This document shows, piece after piece, positions 11,887 to 19,808 of a stretch of 64,000 bases of DNA. The notes under the pieces were generated by a model. It did not search any database. It was not told where the DNA came from and worked only from the letters and a program-made list of their open reading frames with translations. Origin of the DNA: DATCJA01 sp963814955 (GTDB taxonomy: Bacteria; Acidobacteriota; Vicinamibacteria; Vicinamibacterales; UBA2999); the NCBI GenBank assembly GCA_963814955.1, contig CAWFEX010000007.1:132916-196915 (forward strand), in the 5' to 3' direction. The number at the start of each line of letters is the position of its first letter. Within the stretch, counting starts at the first letter, position 1. Position numbers and translations under genes: made by a program.

Positions 11887-12355
11887 TCGATCCTTTCGGG
11901 AGCTGCCGTAACAAGGTCGCCATTTCCACCGCGGCGCGCGCCGCCTCGTGCCCCTTGTTCGCCGGACCGACGGCCGCCCGCTCCTGCGCCTGTTCCTCGG
12001 TGAGAGTGGTGATCACACCGAGTGCCATCGGCACTCCGGTCGACGTTGCCGCTTCCGCAATTGCGTTGCAGGCCGCGCTGGCAATGAATTCGAAGTGCAT
12101 CGTATCGCCCTTGATCAGGCAGCCGATACAAATGACCGCGTCGAACCGGCCGCTCTTCGCCGCCCGCAGGGCGGCCACAGGTATCTCGAATGCGCCGGGG
12201 ACTCTCACAATCAAGACGTCTTCCTCGCGCACCGAAGCTTCCGCAAGTGCGCGGCGCGCCCCCTCGAGCAGCCCCTCCGTAATCTCCTCATTGAAGCGCG
12301 ACGCGACGATTGCAAAGCGAAATCCGGATGCGGTCTGCGATCCCTTTAGTTCCAT
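11870..12355 (-). CDS. ribH: 6,7-dimethyl-8-ribityllumazine synthase
   Basis: 161 residues. It catalyses the penultimate step of riboflavin synthesis, condensing the ribitylamino-pyrimidine with 3,4-dihydroxy-2-butanone 4-phosphate. Visible family motifs are IVASRFNEEITEGLLEGA, VPGAFEIPVAA, CIGCLIKGDTMHFE (phosphate and substrate loop) and LGVITTLTEEQAQERA. The catalytic histidine of the family falls at the GDTMHFE or NKGHEAA position. No other rib gene is in the window. Confidence 0.96.
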   Translation of the reverse strand: MELKGSQTASGFRFAIVASRFNEEITEGLLEGARRALAEASVREEDVLIVRVPGAFEIPVAALRAAKSGRFDAVICIGCLIKGDTMHFEFIASAACNAIAEAATSTGVPMALGVITTLTEEQAQERAAVGPANKGHEAARAAVEMATLLRQLPKGSSDDRN

Positions 12356-12366
12356 GCGCCACCGGC

Positions 12367-13149
12367 CTAGCGGCCTTTGAAGTCGGCTTTGCGCTTCTCC
12401 AGAAACGCGGCGGTGCCTTCGCGCATGTCGTCGGTCGACGCGACGAGACCGAACAGCGTGGCTTCGAGAAACTGTCCCTTGTCGAACGACACTTCGAGAC
12501 CGCGGTTCACGGCTTCGATGATGTACTGCACCGCAATCGGCGCCTTTCCCGAGAGCTCAGCGGCCAGCTCCTTGGCCGCCCGCATCAGGTCCGCCGGCGC
12601 AACAACCCGATTCACGAGCCCGATCCGCAGCGCTTCGTCTGCTGTAACGTGCCGGCCGGACAGCAGAAGGTCGAGAGCAACACCTTTGCCGACGAGCCGC
12701 GACAGGCGCTGCGTCCCGCCGTAACCCGGAATAATCCCGAGGTTTACTTCAGGTTGGCCGAGTCGCGCGGTATCGGCGGCCACGCGAAGGCTGCATGCGA
12801 GCGCCAGCTCGCATCCGCCGCCGAGCGCGTAGCCGTTGATCGCCGCAATGACGGGCTTGCCCAGGTTCTCGATCAGATCGAAGACATGCTGGCCACGAAG
12901 CGCGTGCTCCTTGCCTTGTACGGGCCGCTGCACTGCCAGCTCGTTGATGTCGGCACCTGCCACGAACGCTTTCTCACCCGCGCCGGTAATGATGAGGCAG
13001 CGTGCGTTCGCATCGCGCTTCAGTTCGAGGACGGCGCGCCTCAGGTCGTCGATTGTGGCGGAGTTGAGGGCGTTCAGGACCTGCGGACGATTGATCGTGA
13101 GGACGGCGATCGCGCCATCTCGCTCGAGAAGGAGGTTGTCAAAGCTCAT
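12367..13149 (-). CDS. Enoyl-CoA hydratase/isomerase family protein (crotonase, 3-hydroxybutyryl-CoA dehydratase type)
   Basis: 260 residues with both catalytic glutamates of true hydratases: one in ALGGGCELALAC (about residue 114) and one in GQPEVNLGIIPGYGGTQRL (about residue 134). The oxyanion-hole residues lie in AFVAGADINEL and the GGG turn. It should hydrate short-chain trans-2-enoyl-CoA in fatty-acid or butyrate-type metabolism. It lies 11 bp before ribH on the same strand and heads the ribH-nusB-lysS-lol run. Confidence 0.92.
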   Translation of the reverse strand: MSFDNLLLERDGAIAVLTINRPQVLNALNSATIDDLRRAVLELKRDANARCLIITGAGEKAFVAGADINELAVQRPVQGKEHALRGQHVFDLIENLGKPVIAAINGYALGGGCELALACSLRVAADTARLGQPEVNLGIIPGYGGTQRLSRLVGKGVALDLLLSGRHVTADEALRIGLVNRVVAPADLMRAAKELAAELSGKAPIAVQYIIEAVNRGLEVSFDKGQFLEATLFGLVASTDDMREGTAAFLEKRKADFKGR

Positions 13150-13171
13150 CGCGCGAGGTCGAACGAGAATT

Positions 13172-13255
13172 ATATCAAGTCACAAGGCACAAGGCTCAAG
13201 TCACAAACGCGGCCTTGTGACTTGTGCCTTGTGCCTTCCGCCTTGTGACTTGCGA
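13172..13255. repeat. Wordy imperfect inverted repeat (TCACAAGGCACAAGG)
   Basis: Runs of AAGTCACAAGGCACAAGG-like words are followed by their reverse complement, TTGTGACTTGTGCCTTGTG, forming a long imperfect hairpin. The repeat lies between the crotonase gene and the VanZ-like gene and overlaps the VanZ C-terminus, where it encodes a Lys/Arg/Gln-rich tail. Confidence 0.65.
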
Positions 13256-13611
13256 GGAACGAGCCCCCACGCCCAGCAGATGCTCGTACCAAGGACGACG
13301 CCGATGGCATCTGCAAGCAGGTCCGTAAGCTCCGCCGATCGTCCCGGAACATACATCTGATGCAACTCGTCAGTCGCGGCATAACCTACCGCGATTGCTG
13401 TTGCGATCGCCGCGACGCGCCATTGAATCGAAGCGGGCAGTCCTCCCGCAACGGCGCGAATGGTCAGGACACCCAGACCAAAGTACGCGAGCAGATGCCA
13501 TGGCTTGTCGCCCCCTGGCGGAACCGTAGGTTGAGGGAGTGACGAGACGTAGAAGATGGCCGCCATGTAAACCGCTACAGGCGCCCACAACAGCAGCGCG
13601 CGACGCATCAT
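13201..13611 (-). CDS. VanZ-like membrane protein
   Basis: About 136 residues from ATG 13611. Four hydrophobic segments are visible: LLLWAPVAVYMAAIFYVSS, the PWHLLAYFGLGVLTIRAV region, VAAIATAIAVGYAATDELHQ and DAIGVVLGTSICWAWGL. The motif DKPWHLLAYFGLG and the conserved GYAATDELHQMYVPGR loop are VanZ-family hallmarks. The function is unknown in most genomes; the family takes its name from teicoplanin resistance. The last 17 or so residues (RKSQGGRHKAQVTRPRL) are encoded by the intergenic repeat and are probably not functional. Confidence 0.8.
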   Translation of the reverse strand: MMRRALLLWAPVAVYMAAIFYVSSLPQPTVPPGGDKPWHLLAYFGLGVLTIRAVAGGLPASIQWRVAAIATAIAVGYAATDELHQMYVPGRSAELTDLLADAIGVVLGTSICWAWGLVPRKSQGGRHKAQVTRPRL

Positions 13612-13643
13612 CTTGTCACGAGACCTCAGTGGCTGGGCGCGAA

Positions 13644-13817
13644 TCAAAAAGGCAGTGGATACAGCAGCCAGCCCGCCAGGACGCCGCCTCCGACGAGACC
13701 GGCGAACAGACGAGCGCCGAGTCGCAACTGCTCCTTCGGGTCGTCACGCATCAAGGCGGCAAACACAACGGAAACAAAAAGAGCGAACACCACCATGACG
13801 CCCAAATGAGTTGTCAT
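13644..13817 (-). CDS. Small two-helix membrane protein of unknown function
   Basis: 57 residues with two hydrophobic stretches (VMVVFALFVSVVFAALM and LFAGLVGGGVLAGWLLYPL) separated by a charged RDDPKEQLRLGAR loop. ATG 13817 overlaps the stop of the DUF6677-like gene as ATGA, which supports it being a real, translationally coupled gene. I do not recognise the family. Confidence 0.65.
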   Translation of the reverse strand: MTTHLGVMVVFALFVSVVFAALMRDDPKEQLRLGARLFAGLVGGGVLAGWLLYPLPF

Positions 13818-14209
13818 TTGCGACCCTGTGCCACGTCGAAGGCATCCAGCACTACGAGCATGTTGAGCAGGCCGGCAACGATCAGAAACGCGTTGCCGTA
13901 TTCGAATGTCTGTGCGGTCACAATTCCGCCCCCCGCACCCATCGTCTTGGCAACAAAGTACGGGATACCAACGCCTATGTCGGCGAATGCGGCGAGGGCG
14001 ACGAGCGGTTGTGTCAGCTCGAACGGGAATAGCCGCCCTTCCAGCCAGAGACCAACGACGAACATGAGTGGCAAAGCGATGAGGAAGACCAGACCCTTCT
14101 GGGTGCGACCAAGCCACAGATGGCCTGCGCCCGGGACCGCCCAGGCGGCGGCGCAAATCAGGTAAGTGGTGCTGGCGGGACGAACAGGCGCGACCGTATC
14201 GGATGGCAT
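13814..14209 (-). CDS. DUF6677-like membrane protein
   Basis: 131 residues with about four membrane spans: ICAAAWAVPGAGHLWLGRTQKGLVF, IALPLMFVVGLWL, LVALAAFADIGVGIPYFV and FLIVAGLLNMLVVLDAFDVAQGRK. The order AxPGxGHxxLGRxxKG then a C-terminal NMLVVLDAFDVA matches DUF6677 proteins as I remember them from acidobacterial genomes. The role is unknown. The next gene overlaps it by 4 bp. Confidence 0.72.
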   Translation of the reverse strand: MPSDTVAPVRPASTTYLICAAAWAVPGAGHLWLGRTQKGLVFLIALPLMFVVGLWLEGRLFPFELTQPLVALAAFADIGVGIPYFVAKTMGAGGGIVTAQTFEYGNAFLIVAGLLNMLVVLDAFDVAQGRK

Positions 14210-14292
14210 CGTCCGCGTAGTTTATTTTACGCAGAGCGATCCATAAAGGCGTTGGATTACGGCGGTGCAATGCCGCCGTGATCTATTCGAGA

Positions 14293-15240
14293 TTAACGAG
14301 TGCTGGCGGACGACTGCGTCGTCGCCTTGTAACCAGAGCGCGTACGGGCCCGGACCTCGGCGCGGTCGATACGGACGTCGACGCGCCGATAGGATCCGTC
14401 GCGCCGCACGTTCTTGGGAACGTAGCCCACCAGATACTGGTTCGCCAGCTCCTGGGCAATCATGTCGTACACGCCGGCGAGCTCCTGGATTGCCGCAGGA
14501 AAGAATGCCCTCGCACCAGTCTCCGACGACAGCGCCTTCATGGCATACAACGCTTCGGCCTGCGCCGGACCGCCGCTCGTGACAAGGCTTCGTTGATGGA
14601 GGGTCGTCTGCAGTGTGATTGTGTAGATCGCCACGCCCGCGTTCTTCGCCAGATCCATCAAATCGTCCAGCGCCACGAGGCTCGATGTGTCGGCGCCGTC
14701 CGACAGCACGACGAGCGCTTGCCGTCTGATACCACTATCCTCAGCACGCTGCCGCACCAGTCCCGTCAGCGTCGTGTAGATGCCGTTGTAAAGAGCCGTG
14801 TTGCCGCGGGCATACGTCGATTTAATTGCCTGCCGGGCGCTTGCAAAATCCTCGTTCAAGGGATGGATCACCTTGACTGTATCCTTCACGTCGACGATGG
14901 AGATCCTGTCTCCTTGACGCACGACAGAAGTGAAGCCGATCGCGGCCTGCTGCACCGTGCCGATCTTGTCGGCCATGCTGGAGGACGTGTCGAGCAGCAG
15001 TGCGAGATCGATAGGGGCAGGGACGACCTCAAACACGGAGATGTCCTGCGGCTGACCGTCCTCGAACACCAAAAATTCAGGGCTCGAGAGACCGCTGACG
15101 AACCGGCCCTGTGGGTCGGTGACAACGACGTTGAGCGCCACGAGATCGACGCCGCTCTGGAAACGGGTTTCAGGGCTCTGGGCTACCGCAGTCGATGCAG
15201 CCAGAACAGCAGCAAACATAAACCCAGCGATCGTACGCAT
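14293..15240 (-). CDS. Secreted VWA domain protein, acidobacterial VWFA-related family
   Basis: 315 residues; ATG 15240 starts a signal peptide ending TAVAQ. The N-terminal segment VALNVVVTDPQGRFVSGLSSPEFLVFEDGQPQDI is the prealbumin-like leader of the acidobacterial VWFA-related family (TIGR03436). The VWA domain follows with a complete MIDAS motif DTSSS (about residue 85) and the downstream Asp in VVLSDGADTSSL. The expected C-terminal YLVGYVPKNVRRDGSYRRVDVRI is present. Such proteins are exported and abundant in Acidobacteria; ligands are unknown. A 7-bp GC hairpin at about 14250-14270, without a T tract, lies just downstream and could be a terminator. Confidence 0.9.
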   Translation of the reverse strand: MRTIAGFMFAAVLAASTAVAQSPETRFQSGVDLVALNVVVTDPQGRFVSGLSSPEFLVFEDGQPQDISVFEVVPAPIDLALLLDTSSSMADKIGTVQQAAIGFTSVVRQGDRISIVDVKDTVKVIHPLNEDFASARQAIKSTYARGNTALYNGIYTTLTGLVRQRAEDSGIRRQALVVLSDGADTSSLVALDDLMDLAKNAGVAIYTITLQTTLHQRSLVTSGGPAQAEALYAMKALSSETGARAFFPAAIQELAGVYDMIAQELANQYLVGYVPKNVRRDGSYRRVDVRIDRAEVRARTRSGYKATTQSSASTR

Positions 15241-15382
15241 ACCTGACCAACCCTTCTGTCCCCCTCCAATGTCCGGCGGCTGCCGAGTCTTGACTAGACA
15301 GCGCAACCGCGCAGGCGAACGGGCCAGGTGCAAGTCGTGTTCCTGCTAGACTCGCAGGAAACGGACATGAAAGTGAGGATTC

Positions 15383-17767
15383 TTGAAGACGGGTGACAGG
15401 TTGACGCTCGCTGGTATCGGTGCAGTGTCAGCGGCGATTTTGATGACTGAACTGGCGCTGACGAGAATCTTCTCGGTCACGATGTACTACCACTTCGCGT
15501 TCCTCGCCATTTCAATCGCCCTGTTCGGCCTGAGCGCGAGCGGGGTGTTCGTATACGTGATGCGCTCGCGTCTTGCGCGGGCAGGCACGCGCGAGCTGTT
15601 GATGAGTGCCGCGCTGCTTCACGCCGTCGTAACGGTTGTCGCGCTCGCCTGTCTTGTCCGGATTCGTGTCGGCCTCAACTACTCGGCCTCCAATCTCGCA
15701 CTCATGCTCGCCATCTACCTCCTCGCGGCGCTCCCGTTCTTCGCTGGAGGTACGGTGATTTCAGTCGCGTTTGCGAGGCTCACCGATCGCGTCAATCTCG
15801 TGTACAGCGCCGACCTGCTGGGGGCGGCAGCTGGTTGCCTTGCGCTGATTCCGCTTCTGGATCGGCTTGGTGCGCCCGGGGTGGTACTCACCGCTGCCGG
15901 CCTCGCGCTTGGCGCGGCGGTCTGCTTCGCGCCCGCAGCCAGTCGTGGACGAATGACGACGGCTGTCATCGTGCTTTTCTCCTTGCCCGCGGCGGCACAA
16001 GCCACAGGCGCTGCGCCGTTCGACGTCGTCGACACGAAGGGCCATGAGGGCGACCGGATTCTTTTCAACAAGTGGAACTCGTTTTCGCGTGTCGCTGTAT
16101 ACGACCGCAATCATGGCGACTGGTCGCTCAGTCCGCGGTTCAAGGGCCTGCGAGGCGACTCGCTTTTCATGGACATCGACTCGGCAGCTTCCACGCCGAT
16201 CCTCAAGGGCACGGGCAATCCGGGTGACGCTGCATATCTTCGCTATGAGCTCACAGCCTTTGCGTATCATCTCGTCGAGCGTCCCGGTGGATTCACGTCG
16301 CTCGTCATCGGGCCGGGTGGCGGGCGCGATCTGCTCTCGGCGCTCGTTTTCGGAGCCCAACACGTCGACGCCGTTGAAATCAATCCAATCATCGCGCGCG
16401 ATGTCATGCTCGATCGCTTTCGCGCGTACTCCGGCGCCGTTTATGCCCACCCCCGCGTGGCGGTGCACGTCGACGATGGCCGCAGTTTCATTCGGCGGAG
16501 CACCGCGCGATACGACGTGATTCAGGCATCGCTGGTGGATACGTGGGCGGCGACGGCAGCTGGCGCGTATACCTTGACTGAAAACTCCCTGTACACAACC
16601 GAGGCGTTCGGCGAGTACCTCGACCACCTGAGCGACGACGGTCTGCTGACGATCACACGGTGGGCGTTTGACGGCCTCCGGCTCGTGTCGCTGGCCCAGC
16701 AGGCGTGCGAGGCACGCGGCCTGGACGCCACGCAGCACCTGGCGATCGTCCGTCACGATCGCGTCGCCACATTCATCTTGAAGCGTCGGCCGTTCACGCC
16801 CGATGAAACAGCGCGCGTTCAACGGCTGGCCGACGAGCTCGACTTCGAAGTCCTCTATGCGCCTGGAGCAGCAGCAAGGCCTTCGTCGGGTGCGAATCCA
16901 ACGGAGATGGCACGCACCGGGACGACCACGTCCGACTATCGACGGCTCATCCTGGCGCCCGACCGTGAACGGTTCCTCGCGAGCTATCCGCTGGACGTCA
17001 CCGCAACCACGGACGACAGGCCGTTCTTTTTCCACACGACCCGACTGCGCGACCAGCTGGACGTGGCGTTCGGCCGTTCGATGTTGTTTGGAAACGGGCT
17101 GAGCGCACTGCTGACGCTGATGGGGATCTCAGCGCTCCTCGTCGCGCTGTTCGTCGGCGGCCCATTGCTGATCTCAGGCGCTCGTCCGAAGTCGGGTTGG
17201 GGACCGTGGCTCCTCTATTTCAGCGCGCTCGGGGCCGGGTTCATGCTGCTCGAGGTTGCGCTGTTGCAGCGGTTCGTGCTGCTGCTGGGGCACCCCGTGT
17301 ATTCGCTGACAGTCACATTGTTTTCACTACTGATCGGAACCGGCCTCGGCAGCTTCGCAAGCCGGCGTGTCGAAACGCAGCGCATCCAGGGCGTCGCCGT
17401 GCGCGCCCTCTGCGCTGTGGTGGTAATCGCCGTCGTCAGTGCGGTGGCGTTGACAGCCGTCATCGATCGCGCGATAGCCTGGCCGTTGGCGGTTCGAGCG
17501 GCCGTCGCGATGGCCCTCCTCGTTCCCGCGGGAGTACTGATGGGCATTCCGTTGCCAGCGGGCATGCGCCTGGTCGCGGCGACGCGACCGCAAATCATTC
17601 CTTGGGGATGGGGCATGAACGGCGCCCTGTCGGTGGTGGGCGCCACGGGCGCCGTGTTCATCGCGATGAACTGGGGCTTTTCCATCACTCTGTCGATTGG
17701 GGCACTCACCTATGGGGTGGCTGCTCTGACGCTGCTCGCTGTAAAACCATCACAGTCAATAGGTTAG
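15383..17767 (+). CDS. Polytopic membrane protein with a spermidine-synthase-like methyltransferase-fold domain
   Basis: 794 residues. About seven membrane helices lie before residue 210 (for example AGIGAVSAAILMTELALTRIF). A Rossmann-like spermidine synthase domain follows (about 225-540), with SLVIGPGGGRDLLSALVFGA as the nucleotide-binding loop, VDAVEINPII, then VAVHVDDGRSF and the later DVIQASLVDTW. About seven more helices close the protein. This architecture is common in environmental bacteria as 'spermidine synthase-like' proteins whose substrate is unknown. The start is TTG 15383 behind GAGG (15374-15377); the nearby ATG at 15367 is in another frame that stops at once. Confidence 0.83.
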   Translation: MKTGDRLTLAGIGAVSAAILMTELALTRIFSVTMYYHFAFLAISIALFGLSASGVFVYVMRSRLARAGTRELLMSAALLHAVVTVVALACLVRIRVGLNYSASNLALMLAIYLLAALPFFAGGTVISVAFARLTDRVNLVYSADLLGAAAGCLALIPLLDRLGAPGVVLTAAGLALGAAVCFAPAASRGRMTTAVIVLFSLPAAAQATGAAPFDVVDTKGHEGDRILFNKWNSFSRVAVYDRNHGDWSLSPRFKGLRGDSLFMDIDSAASTPILKGTGNPGDAAYLRYELTAFAYHLVERPGGFTSLVIGPGGGRDLLSALVFGAQHVDAVEINPIIARDVMLDRFRAYSGAVYAHPRVAVHVDDGRSFIRRSTARYDVIQASLVDTWAATAAGAYTLTENSLYTTEAFGEYLDHLSDDGLLTITRWAFDGLRLVSLAQQACEARGLDATQHLAIVRHDRVATFILKRRPFTPDETARVQRLADELDFEVLYAPGAAARPSSGANPTEMARTGTTTSDYRRLILAPDRERFLASYPLDVTATTDDRPFFFHTTRLRDQLDVAFGRSMLFGNGLSALLTLMGISALLVALFVGGPLLISGARPKSGWGPWLLYFSALGAGFMLLEVALLQRFVLLLGHPVYSLTVTLFSLLIGTGLGSFASRRVETQRIQGVAVRALCAVVVIAVVSAVALTAVIDRAIAWPLAVRAAVAMALLVPAGVLMGIPLPAGMRLVAATRPQIIPWGWGMNGALSVVGATGAVFIAMNWGFSITLSIGALTYGVAALTLLAVKPSQSIG

Positions 17768-17820
17768 CCTTCTCCATCCAGCCGCTGAGGTGATGGCGAG
17801 CGGCTTGCGACACCGTTGTG

Positions 17821-17851
17821 TCTAACGCCATTAGAAATCTGAACAGTGTTC
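17821..17851. promoter_or_regulatory. Two palindromes upstream of the tetR gene (putative autoregulatory operator)
   Basis: TCTAA-N5-TTAGA (17821-17835) and GAACA-G-TGTTC (17841-17851) lie 35 and 19 nt before the TetR start codon. Palindromes of this size at such a site are typical TetR-family operators, so autorepression of the tetR-efflux operon is a reasonable inference. Confidence 0.5.
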
Positions 17852-17869
17852 GGACTATGATTGCTGTTC

Positions 17870-18562
17870 ATGGGCACTAAAGAGAGGCAGCAACGCGACC
17901 GCGATCGCCTGCAGCAGTCGATTCTGACCGCTGCGCGCGAGCTCTTTGTCGCGGAGGGGTATCGCAACGTCTCGATGCGGAAGATCGCCGATCGCATTGA
18001 GTACAGTCCCGCAGCGATCTACAGCTACTTTCCGAGCAAGGACGACATCTTCTTCGCGCTCGCGGAAGAAGGCTTCCGACTTCTCGCGCAGCATCTGCTC
18101 GCCGCCATCCAGAACGTAGACGATCCGCTCGAACGTCTCCGGCGCGGTCTGTGGGCGTTCTACGAGTTCTCGAAGACGAACCCTGAGTACTTCGATCTGA
18201 TGTTCATCGACCGTTCGGTGCCGAGCCTCACTCAGGACTTCCAGCGGTTCGAGTTCTTCCAGGAGACGACCGCACGCGCCGAGGCCGACCTTCACGCCTG
18301 CATCGACCGCGGGCAATTCTCACGGGGCCTCAACCCTGCGGCGGCGCTCCATGTTCTGTGGGTTGGCATGCTGGGCGCTGCAACCATTGCCCTTGCTCAA
18401 CGCCTCGCGCCGGGTGAAGACCCCGACGCGCTGGCCCGGGACCTCCTGGATTCGCTGATCGCCGGATTCACGACGGGCATCCGCACCACCTTTGTGGCTT
18501 CAGAGTGTGCGTTTCACACGCACCATCCCGTTACCGTCAAGAGTGCACACAGTCATGGGTAA
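17870..18562 (+). CDS. TetR/AcrR family transcriptional regulator
   Basis: 230 residues from ATG 17870. The N-terminal helix-turn-helix is clear: ILTAARELFVAEGYRNVSMRKIADRIEYSPAAIYSYFPSKDDIF (about residues 17-60). The C-terminal ligand domain is helical with a TetR_C_33-like pattern (EFSKTNPEYFDLMFIDRS). It precedes an RND adaptor, pump and outer-membrane gene on the same strand, and its stop overlaps the adaptor start, so it is the probable local repressor. The inducer is unknown. Confidence 0.92.
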   Translation: MGTKERQQRDRDRLQQSILTAARELFVAEGYRNVSMRKIADRIEYSPAAIYSYFPSKDDIFFALAEEGFRLLAQHLLAAIQNVDDPLERLRRGLWAFYEFSKTNPEYFDLMFIDRSVPSLTQDFQRFEFFQETTARAEADLHACIDRGQFSRGLNPAAALHVLWVGMLGAATIALAQRLAPGEDPDALARDLLDSLIAGFTTGIRTTFVASECAFHTHHPVTVKSAHSHG

Positions 18563-19772
18563 TCACATGTTGCGTTTTCTTATGTCGTTTCATGGACCAG
18601 AAACGTTCAACCGGTCCCGGAGACCTAAAGGTCTCCGGCTACCGATCATCGGTGTGGGGCTCGCACTCACGGTGATGGTGTCGGGGTGCCGGGAAACCGA
18701 ACAGACGGCCGCTGCGGCAACCACCCCTGCAGAACAGCGGGTCGATGTTGCAGCTATCAAGGTCGGCGTATCAGACGTCGAATCCGTGCTGCAGATTTCC
18801 GGGAACTTGATGCCACAAACGCGAGTCGCGGTGACCTCGAAGCTGCCTGGCACCCTGTCGCGCATCGCGGTCGATCTCGGCGATCGCGTATCGGTGGGAC
18901 AGGTGGTCGCCGCAATCGACCGGCGCGAAATCGACGCTCAGGTCGATGCCGCGGTCGCCGCGGTGGCCGTCGCGCAGGCAGGTCTGGACGCGGCCGAGGC
19001 GGCGCTTGCGAATGCCCTGCTCGAGCACGAGCGCGCACAGAACCTGTTCGACCGTGGCGCGGTGCCGCGTCAGCGGCTCGACGCCGCAGAAACGTCGAGA
19101 CGGGCTGCAGCCGCGCAGCGCGATCTTGGGAAAGCGAATGTCGCTCAGGCCGAGGCAGCGCTGCGGCGGTCGCGTGAAGTACAGCGCGATGCCACTCTCA
19201 CATCCCCGATCAACGGCGTCGTCGTCGAGCGCCATTACGACGTCGGGAGCCTGGTGAGCCCTGGTGACGATCCGGTCGTCGTGGTGGCCGATTTGAGTGT
19301 GATGAAGCTCGAAGCCGGAGTCTCGGAGCTCGAAGCGGGGCGCCTGCGCGTCGGCCTGCCGGCCCGCGTCACCGCTCAGGCCCGATCGGGCGACATGTTC
19401 GAGGGGCGTGTTGCGGCAATCGCCCCTGAAGTCGATGCAAAAAATCGCCATTTCAAGATCGAGATCCGTGTCGGGAACCCACGCGCCACTCTGCTCTCTG
19501 GCATGTACGGCGCGGCTGTGATTCCGCTCGAACGCGCCTCGCAGGTGCTGACGGTTCCGCGCGAAGCGGTGACGACCAGGGACGGCAAACGGGTCGCGCT
19601 CCGGATCGAGAGCGAGACGGTTCGCGAAGTCCCCGTCAGCGAAGGAGTCAGTGACGGGCGTTTCGTTCAGATCGCCGACGGTCTCCAACCAGGTGACGTG
19701 ATTCTTTCCGACGCGCGCCAGGACGTGGCCGTTGGAACGAAAGTGAACGCCGTAGTGGCCAACAAGGAGTAG
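18555..19772 (+). CDS. RND efflux periplasmic adaptor (membrane fusion protein), lipoprotein
   Basis: About 405 residues. A lipoprotein signal is visible: LPIIGVGLALTVMVSGC, with the lipobox Cys. Then come the membrane-proximal and lipoyl half-motifs (RVAVTSKLPGTLSRIAVDLGDRVSVGQVVAAID), a long alpha-helical hairpin rich in Ala and Glu (about 115-190), the second lipoyl half (TLTSPINGVVVERHYDVGSLVSPGD) and the beta-barrel domain (LTVPREAVTTRDGKRVALRI). The start is uncertain: ATG 18555 overlaps tetR, while 18567 and 18582 are alternatives. The stretch RSRRPKGLRLP before the hydrophobic core is encoded by a REP hairpin, so the n-region of the signal peptide is partly repeat-derived. Confidence 0.92.
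   Translation: MGNHMLRFLMSFHGPETFNRSRRPKGLRLPIIGVGLALTVMVSGCRETEQTAAAATTPAEQRVDVAAIKVGVSDVESVLQISGNLMPQTRVAVTSKLPGTLSRIAVDLGDRVSVGQVVAAIDRREIDAQVDAAVAAVAVAQAGLDAAEAALANALLEHERAQNLFDRGAVPRQRLDAAETSRRAAAAQRDLGKANVAQAEAALRRSREVQRDATLTSPINGVVVERHYDVGSLVSPGDDPVVVVADLSVMKLEAGVSELEAGRLRVGLPARVTAQARSGDMFEGRVAAIAPEVDAKNRHFKIEIRVGNPRATLLSGMYGAAVIPLERASQVLTVPREAVTTRDGKRVALRIESETVREVPVSEGVSDGRFVQIADGLQPGDVILSDARQDVAVGTKVNAVVANKE
18617..18642 (-). repeat. REP-like hairpin inside the start of the RND adaptor gene
   Basis: Minus-strand GTAG (18642-18639), then the perfect 9-bp stem CCGGAGACC/GGTCTCCGG with loop TTTA. It is read through as part of the adaptor's N-terminal region. Confidence 0.82.
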
Positions 19773-19808
19773 CACCGGTTCGGGGGCACCAGGAACGAGG
19801 TATTTCGC

